Shown piece after piece: positions 19,396-28,332 of a stretch of DNA of 64,000 bases (positions are counted from its first letter, which is position 1; every line of letters starts with the position of its first letter). The translations under genes were made by a program, and so were the position numbers. The DNA is taken from positions 173,907 through 237,906 of the forward strand of contig NZ_LYPB01000048.1 in the NCBI RefSeq assembly GCF_001653565.1, in the 5' to 3' direction. The notes beneath the pieces were generated by a model. The model saw nothing but the letters and a program-made list of their open reading frames with translations, did no database searches and was not told the DNA's origin. The stretch is from Paenibacillus oryzisoli. GTDB taxonomy: Bacteria > Bacillota > Bacilli > Paenibacillales > NBRC-103111.

Positions 19396-19423
19396 AGTTG
19401 TTCCTCCCAACTAGGGAAAGATG

Positions 19424-19455
19424 AAAAACCCCCAGCAAATGAATACCCGGGGGCA
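19424..19455 (-). terminator. frr terminator
   Basis: After the frr stop the RNA has CCCCC and GGGGG arms closing a loop of about 15 bases, with a TTTTTC tract next. No promoter is evident before uppS, so some read-through is expected. Confidence 0.75.
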
Positions 19456-19463
19456 TATCTATC

Positions 19464-20018
19464 TTATACTTCCATGATTTCTTTTTCTTTAGCAGCCAAA
19501 ACTTTCTCAACTTCAGCCACAAATTTATCTGTAAATTTCTGAATGTCCTCCTGGTGTTTACGGGACTCATCCTCAGAAATACCAGCTTTCTCAAGCTTTT
19601 TGATTTCGTCATTCGCATCACGGCGAATATTACGAATCGCAATTTTGGCTTCTTCGCCAAATTTCTTAGTCATTTTTACCAAATCATTACGACGTTCTTC
19701 TGTTAAGGCAGGGATAACAATACGAATAACGATACCGTCATTCGATGGTGTTAAGCCTAAATCCGACTTCATAATCGCCTTCTCAATAGAAGACATAGAG
19801 CTCTTATCCCATGGTTGAATAAGAAGGGTACGTGAATCTGGCGTTGTCAAGTTAGCTAATTGATTAACAGGCGTCATAGCGCCATAATATTCCACTTGAA
19901 TTCGGTCTAACAACGATGGCGTTGCACGACCGGCACGAAGAGAAGTCAAATCTCTTCTTAGCGCTCCGATTGCTTTGTCCATCCGATCTTCTGCATTCTT
20001 TTTCACTGATTGAGGCAT
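19464..20018 (-). CDS. frr: ribosome recycling factor
   Basis: RRF splits post-termination ribosomes together with EF-G. At 184 residues it has the standard length. It contains the family patterns [25 protein letters not shown] at about 25-49, and [29 protein letters not shown] near 115-143. It starts 3 bp after the pyrH stop, and a strong terminator follows it. Confidence 0.98.
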   Translation of the reverse strand: MPQSVKKNAEDRMDKAIGALRRDLTSLRAGRATPSLLDRIQVEYYGAMTPVNQLANLTTPDSRTLLIQPWDKSSMSSIEKAIMKSDLGLTPSNDGIVIRIVIPALTEERRNDLVKMTKKFGEEAKIAIRNIRRDANDEIKKLEKAGISEDESRKHQEDIQKFTDKFVAEVEKVLAAKEKEIMEV

Positions 20019-20021
20019 GGT

Positions 20022-20792
<771 letters not shown>

Positions 20793-20794
20793 CT

Positions 20795-20820
20795 AAAAAA
20801 GAAGGAACACCAAGTGTTCC
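20795..20820 (-). terminator. tsf terminator
   Basis: A perfect 7-bp stem GGAACAC/GTGTTCC with a TTG loop, then TTCTTTTTT in the RNA. It lies 20 bases after the tsf stop. Confidence 0.85.
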
Positions 20821-20839
20821 AACTTTTTTTGAACATATA

Positions 20840-21490
20840 TTATAGTTTAACTTGGGACATAACTTCTTCCGCAAAGTTTTCTTGTTTTTTCTCAAGACCT
20901 TCACCAAGACCGAAACGAACGAAACGACGAATGGAAATGTTCTCGCCGATAGCAGCGATTTTCTCATTCAACAATTGGTCAATTGTTTTGTCTGGATCTT
21001 TAATAAATGCTTGCTCCATTAGACAGAACTCTTCATAGTATTTACCAATACGACCTTCAACCATTTTATCGATAATTTTCTCTGGTTTACCTTCGTTCAA
21101 AGCTTGGTTACGAAGTATTTCTTTTTCTTTTTCCAAAGCTTCTGTTGGAACTTCTTCACGACGAACATAAGATGGGTTTGCTGCAGCGATGTGCATAGCA
21201 ATGTCTCTGCAGAATGTTCTGAATTGCTCTGTTTTACCAACGAAGTCAGTTTCACAGTTAATTTCAACAAGAACGCCAACTTTACCACCAGCGTGAATGT
21301 AAGATTCTACAGCGCCTTCTGTAGCAATACGTCCAGCTTTGTTAGCTGCTGCGGAAAGGCCTTTCTCTCGAAGAAGTTCGCCTGCTTTCGTGATATCGCC
21401 GTTTGCTTCTTCAAGTGCTTTTTTGCAATCTAACATACCTGCACCTGTTTTTTCACGTAATTCTTTTACTTGTGCTGCTGTAACTGCCAT
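20840..21490 (-). CDS. tsf: translation elongation factor Ts
   Basis: EF-Ts is the nucleotide-exchange factor for EF-Tu. The 216-residue protein is the short Firmicute form. It has [19 protein letters not shown] at 8-26, INCETDFVG near 78 (the EF-Tu contact region) and a C-terminal coiled portion. ATG at 21490 has AGGAGG upstream. It is paired with rpsB as usual, but here a hairpin with a U-tract lies between them. Confidence 0.98.
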   Translation of the reverse strand: MAVTAAQVKELREKTGAGMLDCKKALEEANGDITKAGELLREKGLSAAANKAGRIATEGAVESYIHAGGKVGVLVEINCETDFVGKTEQFRTFCRDIAMHIAAANPSYVRREEVPTEALEKEKEILRNQALNEGKPEKIIDKMVEGRIGKYYEEFCLMEQAFIKDPDKTIDQLLNEKIAAIGENISIRRFVRFGLGEGLEKKQENFAEEVMSQVKL

Positions 21491-21546
21491 TAGAAGAAAC
21501 CTCCTGTTAAATGTTTATTGTTTATATGTAACACTAGTTTATTCTC

Positions 21547-21596
21547 TAAAAAAAGGGTGGTGACAGGCTGTTACACCTTCCAACCACCCTTTTCAC
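21547..21596 (-). terminator. rpsB terminator or attenuator
   Basis: The RNA after rpsB forms AAAAGGGTGG/CCACCCTTTT around a loop of about 23 bases, then TTTTTTT. It is terminator-like and sits between two genes normally co-transcribed. It may lower tsf relative to rpsB. Confidence 0.75.
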
Positions 21597-21607
21597 ATTG
21601 CTATAAT

Positions 21608-22306
21608 TTAAGCTGTTGTTTGCTCGCCTTGGTGTGCTTCGATAACTGCATCAGCAATTTTCGCTGTTAACAATTTAACCGCGCGGATTGCATCATCGTT
21701 ACCAGGAATCACGTAATCGATTTCGTCTGGATCACAGTTTGTATCTACGATACCAACGATTGGGATACCCAATTTACGAGCTTCTGCTACAGCAATACGC
21801 TCTTTACGAGGATCGATAATGAAAAGTGCACTTGGCAAACCTTTCATGTTCTTGATTCCGCCTAGGAATTTCTCAAGACGCTCTTTCTCTTTGCGAAGAA
21901 TGATAACTTCTTTCTTAGGAAGAACTTCGAAAGTGCCATCCTCTTCCCATCTTTCAAGAGTTTTCAAGCGATCGATACGTTTTTGAATAGTTTGGAAGTT
22001 AGTCAATGTACCACCCAACCAACGTTGGTTGATGAAGTACATGCCACAACGTTCTGCTTCTTCAGCAACGGAATCTTGTGCTTGTTTCTTAGTTCCTACG
22101 AAAAGGATTGTACCATTGTCTTCAGATACAGATTTAACAAAGTTGTAAGCTTCCTCAACTTTTTTAACTGTTTTTTGAAGATCGATGATGTAAATACCGT
22201 TTCTTTCAGTAAAGATATACTTGTCCATTTTCGGGTTCCAACGACGTGTTTGGTGACCGAAATGTACGCCAGCTTCTAAAAGCTGTTTCATGGAGATAAC
22301 TGCCAT
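21608..22306 (-). CDS. rpsB: 30S ribosomal protein S2
   Basis: S2 binds late on the 30S head and body junction and is needed for S1 function. The 232-residue protein has the typical [22 protein letters not shown] start, then [11 protein letters not shown] near 38, [10 protein letters not shown] near 70, [10 protein letters not shown] near 95, and [13 protein letters not shown] near 200. ATG at 22306 is chosen because AGGAGGG lies 7 bases upstream. A TTG two codons earlier is less likely. It has its own strong promoter and structured leader. Confidence 0.98.
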   Translation of the reverse strand: MAVISMKQLLEAGVHFGHQTRRWNPKMDKYIFTERNGIYIIDLQKTVKKVEEAYNFVKSVSEDNGTILFVGTKKQAQDSVAEEAERCGMYFINQRWLGGTLTNFQTIQKRIDRLKTLERWEEDGTFEVLPKKEVIILRKEKERLEKFLGGIKNMKGLPSALFIIDPRKERIAVAEARKLGIPIVGIVDTNCDPDEIDYVIPGNDDAIRAVKLLTAKIADAVIEAHQGEQTTA

Positions 22307-22339
22307 CCCCAATCCCTCCTCTAAATGGTTTATTTGGTA

Positions 22340-22406
22340 TCCGCCGCCCCTCGCATCTTCGCATAAAACTTACCAAAGTAAGCACCATTATGCAAATTGA
22401 CGGGCG
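22340..22406 (-). promoter_or_regulatory. structured rpsB leader RNA
   Basis: The leader can fold into nested helices: an outer CGCCC/GGGCG, a middle 9-bp UUUGCAUAA/UUAUGCGAA (22388-22396 with 22358-22366) and an apical UUAC/GUAA hairpin. Ribosomal protein S2 controls its own mRNA through leader structures in several bacteria. The fold is seen; S2 control is inference. Confidence 0.5.
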
Positions 22407-22428
22407 TGAGTTTTTAACACCGTGAATA

Positions 22429-22457
22429 AATATACCACAACTGAAAACAAGGTGCAA
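22429..22457 (-). promoter_or_regulatory. rpsB sigma-A promoter
   Basis: On the minus strand, TTGCAC (22452-22457) and TATATT (22429-22434) have an ideal 17-base spacer. It lies between the fla/che terminator and rpsB, giving a leader of about 115 bases. Confidence 0.8.
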
Positions 22458-22512
22458 CCTTTAATCCTGAAAGTCATTCTTCCCTTGAATTGGAACGTTT
22501 ATGTGTAAACAA

Positions 22513-22545
22513 ACAAAAAAAGATCTCTTTATAAAGATCCTTTTG
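22513..22545 (-). terminator. fla/che operon terminator
   Basis: A stem built on GATCTTT/AAAGATC with a bulged base, flanked by A-U pairs and followed by TTTTTTTG in the RNA. It lies just after the last fla/che gene and before the rpsB promoter. Confidence 0.75.
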
Positions 22546-22553
22546 CCCAGTAT

Positions 22554-23072
22554 CTATTGTGCTGTAATAAGATTCGTCACAATTGTTGCCATGTCCAAGT
22601 TACCTTCAAACTCATGGTATCCGACTTGTATTTTGTAATTACCACCTTGTTTGTTTAGTTCAGTAACAAATGCCTTACGATCCGAAATTACACTAGCCCG
22701 ATACAGTAACTCAGCTACTGCCGTAGCGTCTAAGTTTGGCTGAACATAAATGACAATCTTAGATAAAGCTACAGGAGGAGGTGATGATTTAGGCTGGTCT
22801 TGTGGTTGCGCTGCTGCCAACTTATCAGATTCTTCTTTTAGTCTCTTCTGGATGGCTGCATCTAATTCCGCTTGCGTGTACATTTTCACGTTTTTCTCAA
22901 GCACTAAATAGTATTTAGAGGCCTCGTCCTTAAGTTTCTGAGGATCCATCTCCTCCAGAGATATACCTGAATTACTTGGACTGCTAGGACGAATCAGCAT
23001 CACTTGAAGAAGCAAAGCGCCAACAATAATACCTGCCCCAATACCAGTAATTAAAGCTCTATTTTTAAACAC
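22554..23072 (-). CDS. membrane-anchored protein with degenerate MltG-like domain
   Basis: I do not recognise a named family. The 172-residue protein has one N-terminal membrane segment (about residues 7-26), a charged coil (about 40-88), a proline-rich link (about 88-101) and a C-terminal module of about 65 residues. That module contains IVIYVQPNLDATAVAELLYRA and GYHEFEGNLDMATIVTNL, resembling the small LysM-like subdomain of MltG/YceG endolytic transglycosylases. The catalytic MltG part is absent, so enzyme activity is unlikely. It starts at GTG, overlaps the SwrB-like gene by 8 bp, and is last in fla/che. A role in the envelope near the flagellum is a guess. Confidence 0.75.
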   Translation of the reverse strand: MFKNRALITGIGAGIIVGALLLQVMLIRPSSPSNSGISLEEMDPQKLKDEASKYYLVLEKNVKMYTQAELDAAIQKRLKEESDKLAAAQPQDQPKSSPPPVALSKIVIYVQPNLDATAVAELLYRASVISDRKAFVTELNKQGGNYKIQVGYHEFEGNLDMATIVTNLITAQ

Positions 23073-23646
23073 GAGTCCGTTCCTCCTGTCTTGAAAGCTG
23101 AAGGATCAAACTGACCTCGCCTTTATTCATGCTTAGCTTTTTGGCAATTGCCTCCACGCTTTTCCCTTGATCATGTAAGCTAAATAATTCTGCATATCTG
23201 CTCTTCATACTTAATCCGGCATACAGTGGCTCCTCAGGAAGAGGATCAGGAGTATCTTCGATTACGTTTACAGGTGTAGAAAGCCCATGATTAGGTGTGT
23301 TTAGCGCACTAAGCATTTCAGCGGGTGAAAGAGCTTGTTGCTGCGTCACATGAAGTGTCGTAAGTTCTTTGGACAGTTCGTGCTTCTGTTTCTCCAAAGT
23401 TTCCAAACGTCCGGCTAATTTAGCTAGCTCCACTTCATAATCTTGCTTTGTCTTTGAAAATAGATCAAGCATCGCTTGATTCTGTTCATCCATCTCAGCG
23501 GCGAAGTGTTCTATTGTATCTTCGATTTCTTGCACAACTGTAGCGTTTGCGGATGAAGCCGTCGTTTGGTCCTTCGGTATGAATCTAGCGTAAACAATCA
23601 TCACAAGACCGAGAAGGATGACATATAGTACCGGCTGCATAACCAT
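23065..23646 (-). CDS. SwrB-like membrane protein
   Basis: The 193-residue product has one N-terminal membrane segment (residues about 4-20), then a coiled coil (about 45-100), and a C-terminal helix-turn-helix-like piece: GKSVEAIAKKLSMNKGEVSLILQLS. Layout and operon position, after sigD near the fla/che end, match SwrB of B. subtilis, which promotes assembly and activation of the FliPQR/FliF basal body. Sequence identity looks limited, so the symbol is withheld. ATG at 23646 is chosen because AAAGGTGA lies 5 bases upstream; the GTG at 23655 is part of that site. Confidence 0.7.
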   Translation of the reverse strand: MVMQPVLYVILLGLVMIVYARFIPKDQTTASSANATVVQEIEDTIEHFAAEMDEQNQAMLDLFSKTKQDYEVELAKLAGRLETLEKQKHELSKELTTLHVTQQQALSPAEMLSALNTPNHGLSTPVNVIEDTPDPLPEEPLYAGLSMKSRYAELFSLHDQGKSVEAIAKKLSMNKGEVSLILQLSRQEERTRV

Positions 23647-23671
23647 AAAGTTCACCTTTTCCTATAGCAAG

Positions 23672-23992
23672 TTAGAGGGAGAAGTCAATATAATGACCTT
23701 TATATGGATGTTCCGGTTGATGTTCCGGCTCCTTAGAAAGATTATTTACTTGTCCTCTTTTCTTACTTTTACCTATTTGCGTTGTTTTCTGATCACGACG
23801 ATCCAAAATATCAGCGCGTGCACTCTCTTCGAGTTTATTAGCTCTTCCTCGATCACGTTCCGTCGTTTGTACAGCTTGATTCTCAAGTATCGTGCCATCT
23901 TGCCGCGGCTTCTGCATTAATTGATTCTGCTTAATACCAGCCTCATCGTTCTTGTGTACAGCGAATTGTAAATCGATGGCTTTAAAACTCAT
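23672..23992 (-). CDS. small conserved-type fla/che protein of unknown function
   Basis: A 106-residue, highly charged, glutamine-rich protein with no membrane segment. It starts MSFKAIDLQFAVHKNDEAG, then has a basic, RDR- and KKR-containing middle and ends HPYKGHYIDFSL. The low complexity suggests disorder with short binding ends. It lies 19 bp after fapA and shortly before the SwrB-like gene, with the strand and spacing of a real operon member. I can give no function. Confidence 0.65.
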   Translation of the reverse strand: MSFKAIDLQFAVHKNDEAGIKQNQLMQKPRQDGTILENQAVQTTERDRGRANKLEESARADILDRRDQKTTQIGKSKKRGQVNNLSKEPEHQPEHPYKGHYIDFSL

Positions 23993-24011
23993 CGTCTACT
24001 CCCTCCCACAC

Positions 24012-25427
24012 TTACACATTTGCACTCATGACAATGTCGCCTTCATTTAAGTGGAATGTCATTCGGTTCGTTGGATCTTTAATAAATTTCGTGTAACGAC
24101 CAATGACAATTTTGGTGCCCCCATAAATCGTCGAAATCACTTGAACCTTAGCGTTTTCAGAATCCTCCAGTGACTTCTCAATGTCTAGAATTCGATCCTT
24201 AATCAACACTTGTTCATCAACCGATTGCTTTTTTGTATTATTAAGTTTGATACGCATGGCAAGTTTATCTGGACTTAATTGACCTGCAGCAGCTAGTTGA
24301 TCCAACAAAGTAAGCGCTTTACTCGTTTTCTCCATATTCTCATACAGTGACTTAAGTTGATTACGAAGTTGAATCATTTCATTGCGCAATTCCGGCAGAA
24401 CGCCAACTTCAATAATAGTAGCCGTTGACATAGAATTCCCAATAGTTCTAGCCGTAACACGCTCTCCAGCTTGAATGGTCCCACCTACGATCAAGCCTTT
24501 TGCCCCTATACAGTTAACGCTTTTTCCAGCCCTCACGGTGGAGTGCATAATACTTTGCGAGACAATTAACTCCCCAGAAACTTCAATTGTAGCATCTTGG
24601 ATGAATGAACTCTTTACATTCTTACCAGCTTTAATCAATGCTTTATTCTGACCAACAATTCCAGCCGAAATTTCTACCGACCCTTCTGCTTCTAGCTCCG
24701 CGGCTTCAACGCCACCGATTACACGAATGTCTCCAGATGCACGAATTTTAAAACCAGGCAAAACGTTTCCTCGAACAACAACTGTTCCGATAAAATCAAT
24801 GTTACCTATGTTGTAATCCACATCACCATTTATTTCGTAAACGGGGAATACATTGATCTTATCTCGATCCGTTCGGACTACCATGCCATCAATCGTTGCG
24901 TATAACCCCATCTGTTCAGCATCCGTTACAACATTTTTGCCTACTTTGAATCTAGCTTCTTTGCCTGATTTGGAAAAGAGCGTTTCACCCGTAACTGCAC
25001 GACCAGGAGTGCCTGCTGTAGCTAAAAATCTTTGGCCAATCAATTGACCTTTACGAACATTATGAATAGATACGACTTCTTTATAATTGACCCGGCCGTC
25101 CTCTAGCTCCAAGGGTTTTTTTTCAATGTCATCGAAGTCAAAGGATAATTTAATATACCCATTTTGACCATCAATCTGATTTGTTCCCGTTGCAATTAAT
25201 GTCTTTTTGTTTGAAAACGATTTTGGGTTTGCTGCAATTTCTGCTAGTACTACTTGATTAACTCCATGAATAATACGATTCTTTTGAACTAAGTCTAACA
25301 ATTGGCCAACCGAGACTTTAAACGAATCATCCGTATTACTGATGAGAAGATGAGCTGATAACTTATCATCCGATACAGTAATATCAATGAAGAAATCTAA
25401 AGGCATGTTCCCTTCACTCACGGACAT
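24012..25427 (-). CDS. FapA-family (DUF342) protein
   Basis: The 471-residue protein has the DUF342/FapA layout. An N-terminal domain spans about 1-170. A right-handed beta-helix of short GxVxVxG-like repeats spans about 170-340 (GDVDYNIGNIDFIGTVVVRGNV, then GDIRVIGGVEAAELEAEGSVEIS). A coiled coil covers about 345-420 and a short beta tail follows. FapA-type proteins occur with flagellar or chemotaxis genes or act as polar or cell-surface scaffolds; no enzyme activity is established for the family. ATG at 25427 has AAAGGTGG upstream. It sits 27 bp after sigD. Confidence 0.9.
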   Translation of the reverse strand: MSVSEGNMPLDFFIDITVSDDKLSAHLLISNTDDSFKVSVGQLLDLVQKNRIIHGVNQVVLAEIAANPKSFSNKKTLIATGTNQIDGQNGYIKLSFDFDDIEKKPLELEDGRVNYKEVVSIHNVRKGQLIGQRFLATAGTPGRAVTGETLFSKSGKEARFKVGKNVVTDAEQMGLYATIDGMVVRTDRDKINVFPVYEINGDVDYNIGNIDFIGTVVVRGNVLPGFKIRASGDIRVIGGVEAAELEAEGSVEISAGIVGQNKALIKAGKNVKSSFIQDATIEVSGELIVSQSIMHSTVRAGKSVNCIGAKGLIVGGTIQAGERVTARTIGNSMSTATIIEVGVLPELRNEMIQLRNQLKSLYENMEKTSKALTLLDQLAAAGQLSPDKLAMRIKLNNTKKQSVDEQVLIKDRILDIEKSLEDSENAKVQVISTIYGGTKIVIGRYTKFIKDPTNRMTFHLNEGDIVMSANV

Positions 25428-25454
25428 ACCACCTTTCCATACTTTCAGATTGAG

Positions 25455-26243
25455 TTAATTATCTTGAAAAAGTTGATTTTTAAATCGACCTAGTACACCT
25501 TTAAGTCTTAAGATTGCTTTGGAATGCAATTGAGAAATACGTGATGGTGATAAACACATAACTTCTGCAATTTCACTTAAAGATAACTCTTCGAAATAAA
25601 AAAGTGAAACAACCGTTCGTTCCTTTTCTGTCAAGCGATCTATTGCTTTGGCCAATGATTCCTTCAGATAAAACTCGTTAACTTGAGACTCTGGGTTCTT
25701 GGCTTTCTCATCAACAATAAGTGATAATCTTGTCTCTGATTCTTCTTCTCGTATAGGATCATCAATCGAACAAATCGTTGTAACAGAAATATCCTGTAAC
25801 ATTTGTTGAAAATCTTGTTCACTTATTTGTAAAAATGAGCTTATCTCCGAATCAGTAACAGATCGAAGAAACTGTTGTTCAAGCTTTTGATAAGCGTCTT
25901 CGACTTTTTTAGCTTTTTCTCTGACAGACCTTGGAACCCAATCTCCTTGACGTAAACCATCAATGATTGAGCCCCGAATTCTCCATGAAGCATACGTCTC
26001 AAATTGTAATCCTCTTGCATAATCGAACTTCTCGATGGCATCAATTAATCCCATTACACCGAAACTTGACAAATCATCTTTGGAAACACTTTTGGGAAGA
26101 CCAATGGCTAACCTACCTGAGACATATTCCACTAATGGCAAATAGTTCTCAATCAGTGCTTGTCTTGCTGAAATAACACCTTGCTCTTTCCATTGTTTCC
26201 ACAACTCAATATTTGCAAGCTGAGCTTGCTTTTGTTCAATCAT
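25455..26243 (-). CDS. sigD: flagellar RNA polymerase sigma factor SigD/FliA
   Basis: SigD directs transcription of late flagellar, motility and autolysin genes. The 262-residue product has sigma70 region 2 (LPLVEYVSGRLAIGLP near 30, ASWRIRGSIIDGLRQGDWVPRSVR at about 86-109), region 3 and region 4 (LTEKERTVVSLFYFEELSLSEIAEVMCLSPSRISQLHSKA, about 198-238). The pattern is that of FliA/SigD/WhiG sigmas. It lies near the distal end of the long fla/che operon, where in B. subtilis distance from the promoter affects SigD level. Confidence 0.97.
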   Translation of the reverse strand: MIEQKQAQLANIELWKQWKEQGVISARQALIENYLPLVEYVSGRLAIGLPKSVSKDDLSSFGVMGLIDAIEKFDYARGLQFETYASWRIRGSIIDGLRQGDWVPRSVREKAKKVEDAYQKLEQQFLRSVTDSEISSFLQISEQDFQQMLQDISVTTICSIDDPIREEESETRLSLIVDEKAKNPESQVNEFYLKESLAKAIDRLTEKERTVVSLFYFEELSLSEIAEVMCLSPSRISQLHSKAILRLKGVLGRFKNQLFQDN

Positions 26244-26262
26244 AATTAATGATACACCATCC

Positions 26263-26685
26263 TTAATCTTCAGACATTCGCCTCAAGGCACCCGCCAGTT
26301 GTTCAGGGTCCAAATTATTCTTGGTGACTAGCTTAGGTGGATTCAATGGTGAAAATTGCATATCATTGGAATGTGCATCTTTTGCGTGATTCGATCTCAT
26401 TAATTGGCGTGTTTCTTCATCCTCATCCGGTGTACTTAAATCTAAGTTTTGACCTACCGCGGATGAGGAATTCTCGAGTGAAGAAGCCTCAACTGAGGAA
26501 ACAGGACCAATCAATAAGCCTAAGACCCATCTAAATCCAAAAGTTACAACGAATAAAATAAGAAAACTATATCCTGCTTTGATACAGGATGACAAAAACA
26601 AATTGTTGCCTATCGATAAAGCAAACGTGAAAATACCAGCTAACAGAGCTACGATGAGATTTATTCGTATAGTTCCAATCATCAT
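26263..26685 (-). CDS. membrane protein of unknown function between cheD and sigD
   Basis: A 140-residue protein with two hydrophobic segments in the first 60 residues (about 5-28 and 35-56), followed by a hydrophilic, probably cytoplasmic tail. The tail ends DPEQLAGALRRMSED, a short helix that may be conserved. Its ATG overlaps the cheD stop (TAATG). The next ATG codon is an equal candidate start. I do not recognise a family. Position suggests a chemotaxis or motility accessory role, but nothing in the sequence proves it. Confidence 0.7.
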   Translation of the reverse strand: MMIGTIRINLIVALLAGIFTFALSIGNNLFLSSCIKAGYSFLILFVVTFGFRWVLGLLIGPVSSVEASSLENSSSAVGQNLDLSTPDEDEETRQLMRSNHAKDAHSNDMQFSPLNPPKLVTKNNLDPEQLAGALRRMSED

Positions 26686-27179
26686 TAAATTTCCTTTACT
26701 CCTAATTGAACACTACGAATCTGGAGGATTCCTGTCGCACTAAAGAACTCGATCGTGCGACCATAATTAGCTCCTGTATCCTCTGCCAGAATTGGGATCT
26801 TGTACCGATTCAACATTTCTTTACAAGATTCTACATTTCTCGGTCCGATTCTCATCGTATCATTATTTCCGGCAAATGCAAACATTTGAGCACCACCAGC
26901 CAGCTTAGCTTCAAGCTTACTTATATTGGCTCCTAGCTTCTCCATCCTTGCTATAAGCTCTGGAATCGCCGTGTCTGCGTACTTAGCTATGTTCAATGAA
27001 CCTTCTCTTGCTATTTCAGATGAAGGCAGCATGACGTGAGCCATTCCTGCTACTTTTGATCGGCTGTCGTATAAGGTAACCCCTACACATGAACCTAATC
27101 CTGTTGTCTTCAAAACACCAATTTGATGAGCAACATTCAAATCAGCCATTCCTACTTTAATTAAGTTTTCTAGCGTCAT
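26685..27179 (-). CDS. cheD: chemoreceptor glutamine deamidase CheD
   Basis: CheD deamidates glutamines on chemoreceptors and binds CheC. The 164-residue protein has the catalytic Cys in TGLGSCVGVTLYD (about residue 31), with a His following in GMAHVMLP, and a conserved KLAGGAQMF near 91. It overlaps the cheC stop by 4 bp (ATGA), which fits their known complex. Confidence 0.96.
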   Translation of the reverse strand: MTLENLIKVGMADLNVAHQIGVLKTTGLGSCVGVTLYDSRSKVAGMAHVMLPSSEIAREGSLNIAKYADTAIPELIARMEKLGANISKLEAKLAGGAQMFAFAGNNDTMRIGPRNVESCKEMLNRYKIPILAEDTGANYGRTIEFFSATGILQIRSVQLGVKEI

Positions 27180-27796
27180 GGAGAGACTACCCCTAATGCC
27201 GAAAAGATTTTACCAAACGATTCCGGATCAGGGATTAAGAAAAAGTGCCCTTGCACTTCATTCTCCCCTTCCAAAAATTTAGTATCAATGAGAAGAGCCT
27301 GGTCTCCCATTTGACCAAATTGCAATAAACCATAGCTTAGAATTGCACCAGCCATGTCGATCGCCAGCGCTGGAACCGTCGGCTGCATATTTAAATTCGT
27401 AAAATCAGCAAGTGAGGATAAATAAGAACCGGCAAGTATGTTTCCTATTTCATTCAGAGCCGATAATTCTAACTCGGAATACTCTTCTTGATCAGCAATG
27501 GATAAACCAACTAAGTCATGAAGCATGTTTTTGGCGGCATCCAAATCAAGAATAAAAAACATATTTCCCGGGGCATCCCCTTCAACTCGTAAGAAGATGG
27601 CGAGTACGACTGTCTCAGCCCCGCCGACACTTTCACAGATTTCTTCGAAAGGCAGCATTCTTACTTTTGGAACCAACATATCAATCGGCTTATCCAGTAA
27701 GGTAGAAAGCGCAGTCGCTGCATGCCCTGCGCCAATGTTCCCTACTTCCTTAAGCACATCTAATTGAAAATCCTCTAATTGGCTAAAAACGTCCAC
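27176..27796 (-). CDS. cheC: CheY-P phosphatase CheC
   Basis: CheC dephosphorylates CheY-P and, with CheD, tunes adaptation. Both active-site copies of the E-x2-N pattern are intact: KEVGNIGAGHAATALSTLL near 17 and NEIGNILAGSYLSSLADFTN near 113. The 206-residue length matches B. subtilis CheC. The start is GTG, 3 bp after the cheW stop, with GAGGA upstream. FliY in the same operon has related sites, so the operon encodes two potential phosphatases and no CheZ. Confidence 0.96.
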   Translation of the reverse strand: MDVFSQLEDFQLDVLKEVGNIGAGHAATALSTLLDKPIDMLVPKVRMLPFEEICESVGGAETVVLAIFLRVEGDAPGNMFFILDLDAAKNMLHDLVGLSIADQEEYSELELSALNEIGNILAGSYLSSLADFTNLNMQPTVPALAIDMAGAILSYGLLQFGQMGDQALLIDTKFLEGENEVQGHFFLIPDPESFGKIFSALGVVSP

Positions 27797-27799
27797 AAG

Positions 27800-28261
27800 C
27801 TATTCCTCAAATCTTTCAAGCTGCTGAATTTCACTACGATTCAAAACTTGCTCAAGGTTTAGGAGTACCAGAAGTCGACTCTCGCCTACACGCGCGATGC
27901 CATCTAAGTATTTCGCTTTAATGCCACCAACAACTTCTGGAGGTGTATTAATGTTATCCGTATCAACATCGATAACGTCATTTGCCGAATCAACAATTAA
28001 TCCTACTTCAAACTCAGCTGCTGACACGATAATGATACGAGTTGCATCTGTACTTGCTACCTCTTCAAGTCCAAATCTAGCACGAAGATCGATAATTGGA
28101 ATAACAATACCACGCAAATTAATTACACCTTTAATAAATTCGGGCGCTTTAGGAACACGTGTCATTGGTTGCATTCTTTCAATCGTTCTAACCTTTTCTA
28201 CTTCAACACCATACTCTTCCGATCCAAGTGCGAAGACAATTACTTTCTTTTCTTCTCCCAT
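27800..28261 (-). CDS. cheW: chemotaxis coupling protein CheW
   Basis: CheW links receptors to CheA in the signalling array. The 153-residue SH3-like protein shows VIVFALGSEEYGVEVEKVRTIE near 8, INLRGIVIPIIDLRARFG near 47, and the VDSANDVIDVD region near 88. The ATG has GAGGAGG upstream. The 71-bp gap to cheA is unusually long for this operon and holds copy B of the short repeat. Confidence 0.97.
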   Translation of the reverse strand: MGEEKKVIVFALGSEEYGVEVEKVRTIERMQPMTRVPKAPEFIKGVINLRGIVIPIIDLRARFGLEEVASTDATRIIIVSAAEFEVGLIVDSANDVIDVDTDNINTPPEVVGGIKAKYLDGIARVGESRLLVLLNLEQVLNRSEIQQLERFEE

Positions 28262-28277
28262 TGTTCAAATCCTCCTC

Positions 28278-28317
28278 AAAGTTTTCGTCAGAAAACTGAC
28301 TTCGTAAGCATCAGCTT
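28278..28317. repeat. copy B of a short interspersed element
   Basis: About 40 bp in the cheA-cheW gap begin AAAGTTTTCGTCAGAAAAC and end TTCGTAAGCATCAGCTTT. They resemble 9160-9200 and part of 16322-16408. In RNA it could form either GTTTTC/GAAAAC or GTCAG/CTGAC hairpins, just upstream of the cheW ribosome-binding site. Confidence 0.5.
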
Positions 28318-28332
28318 TAATTCGAATATGGT

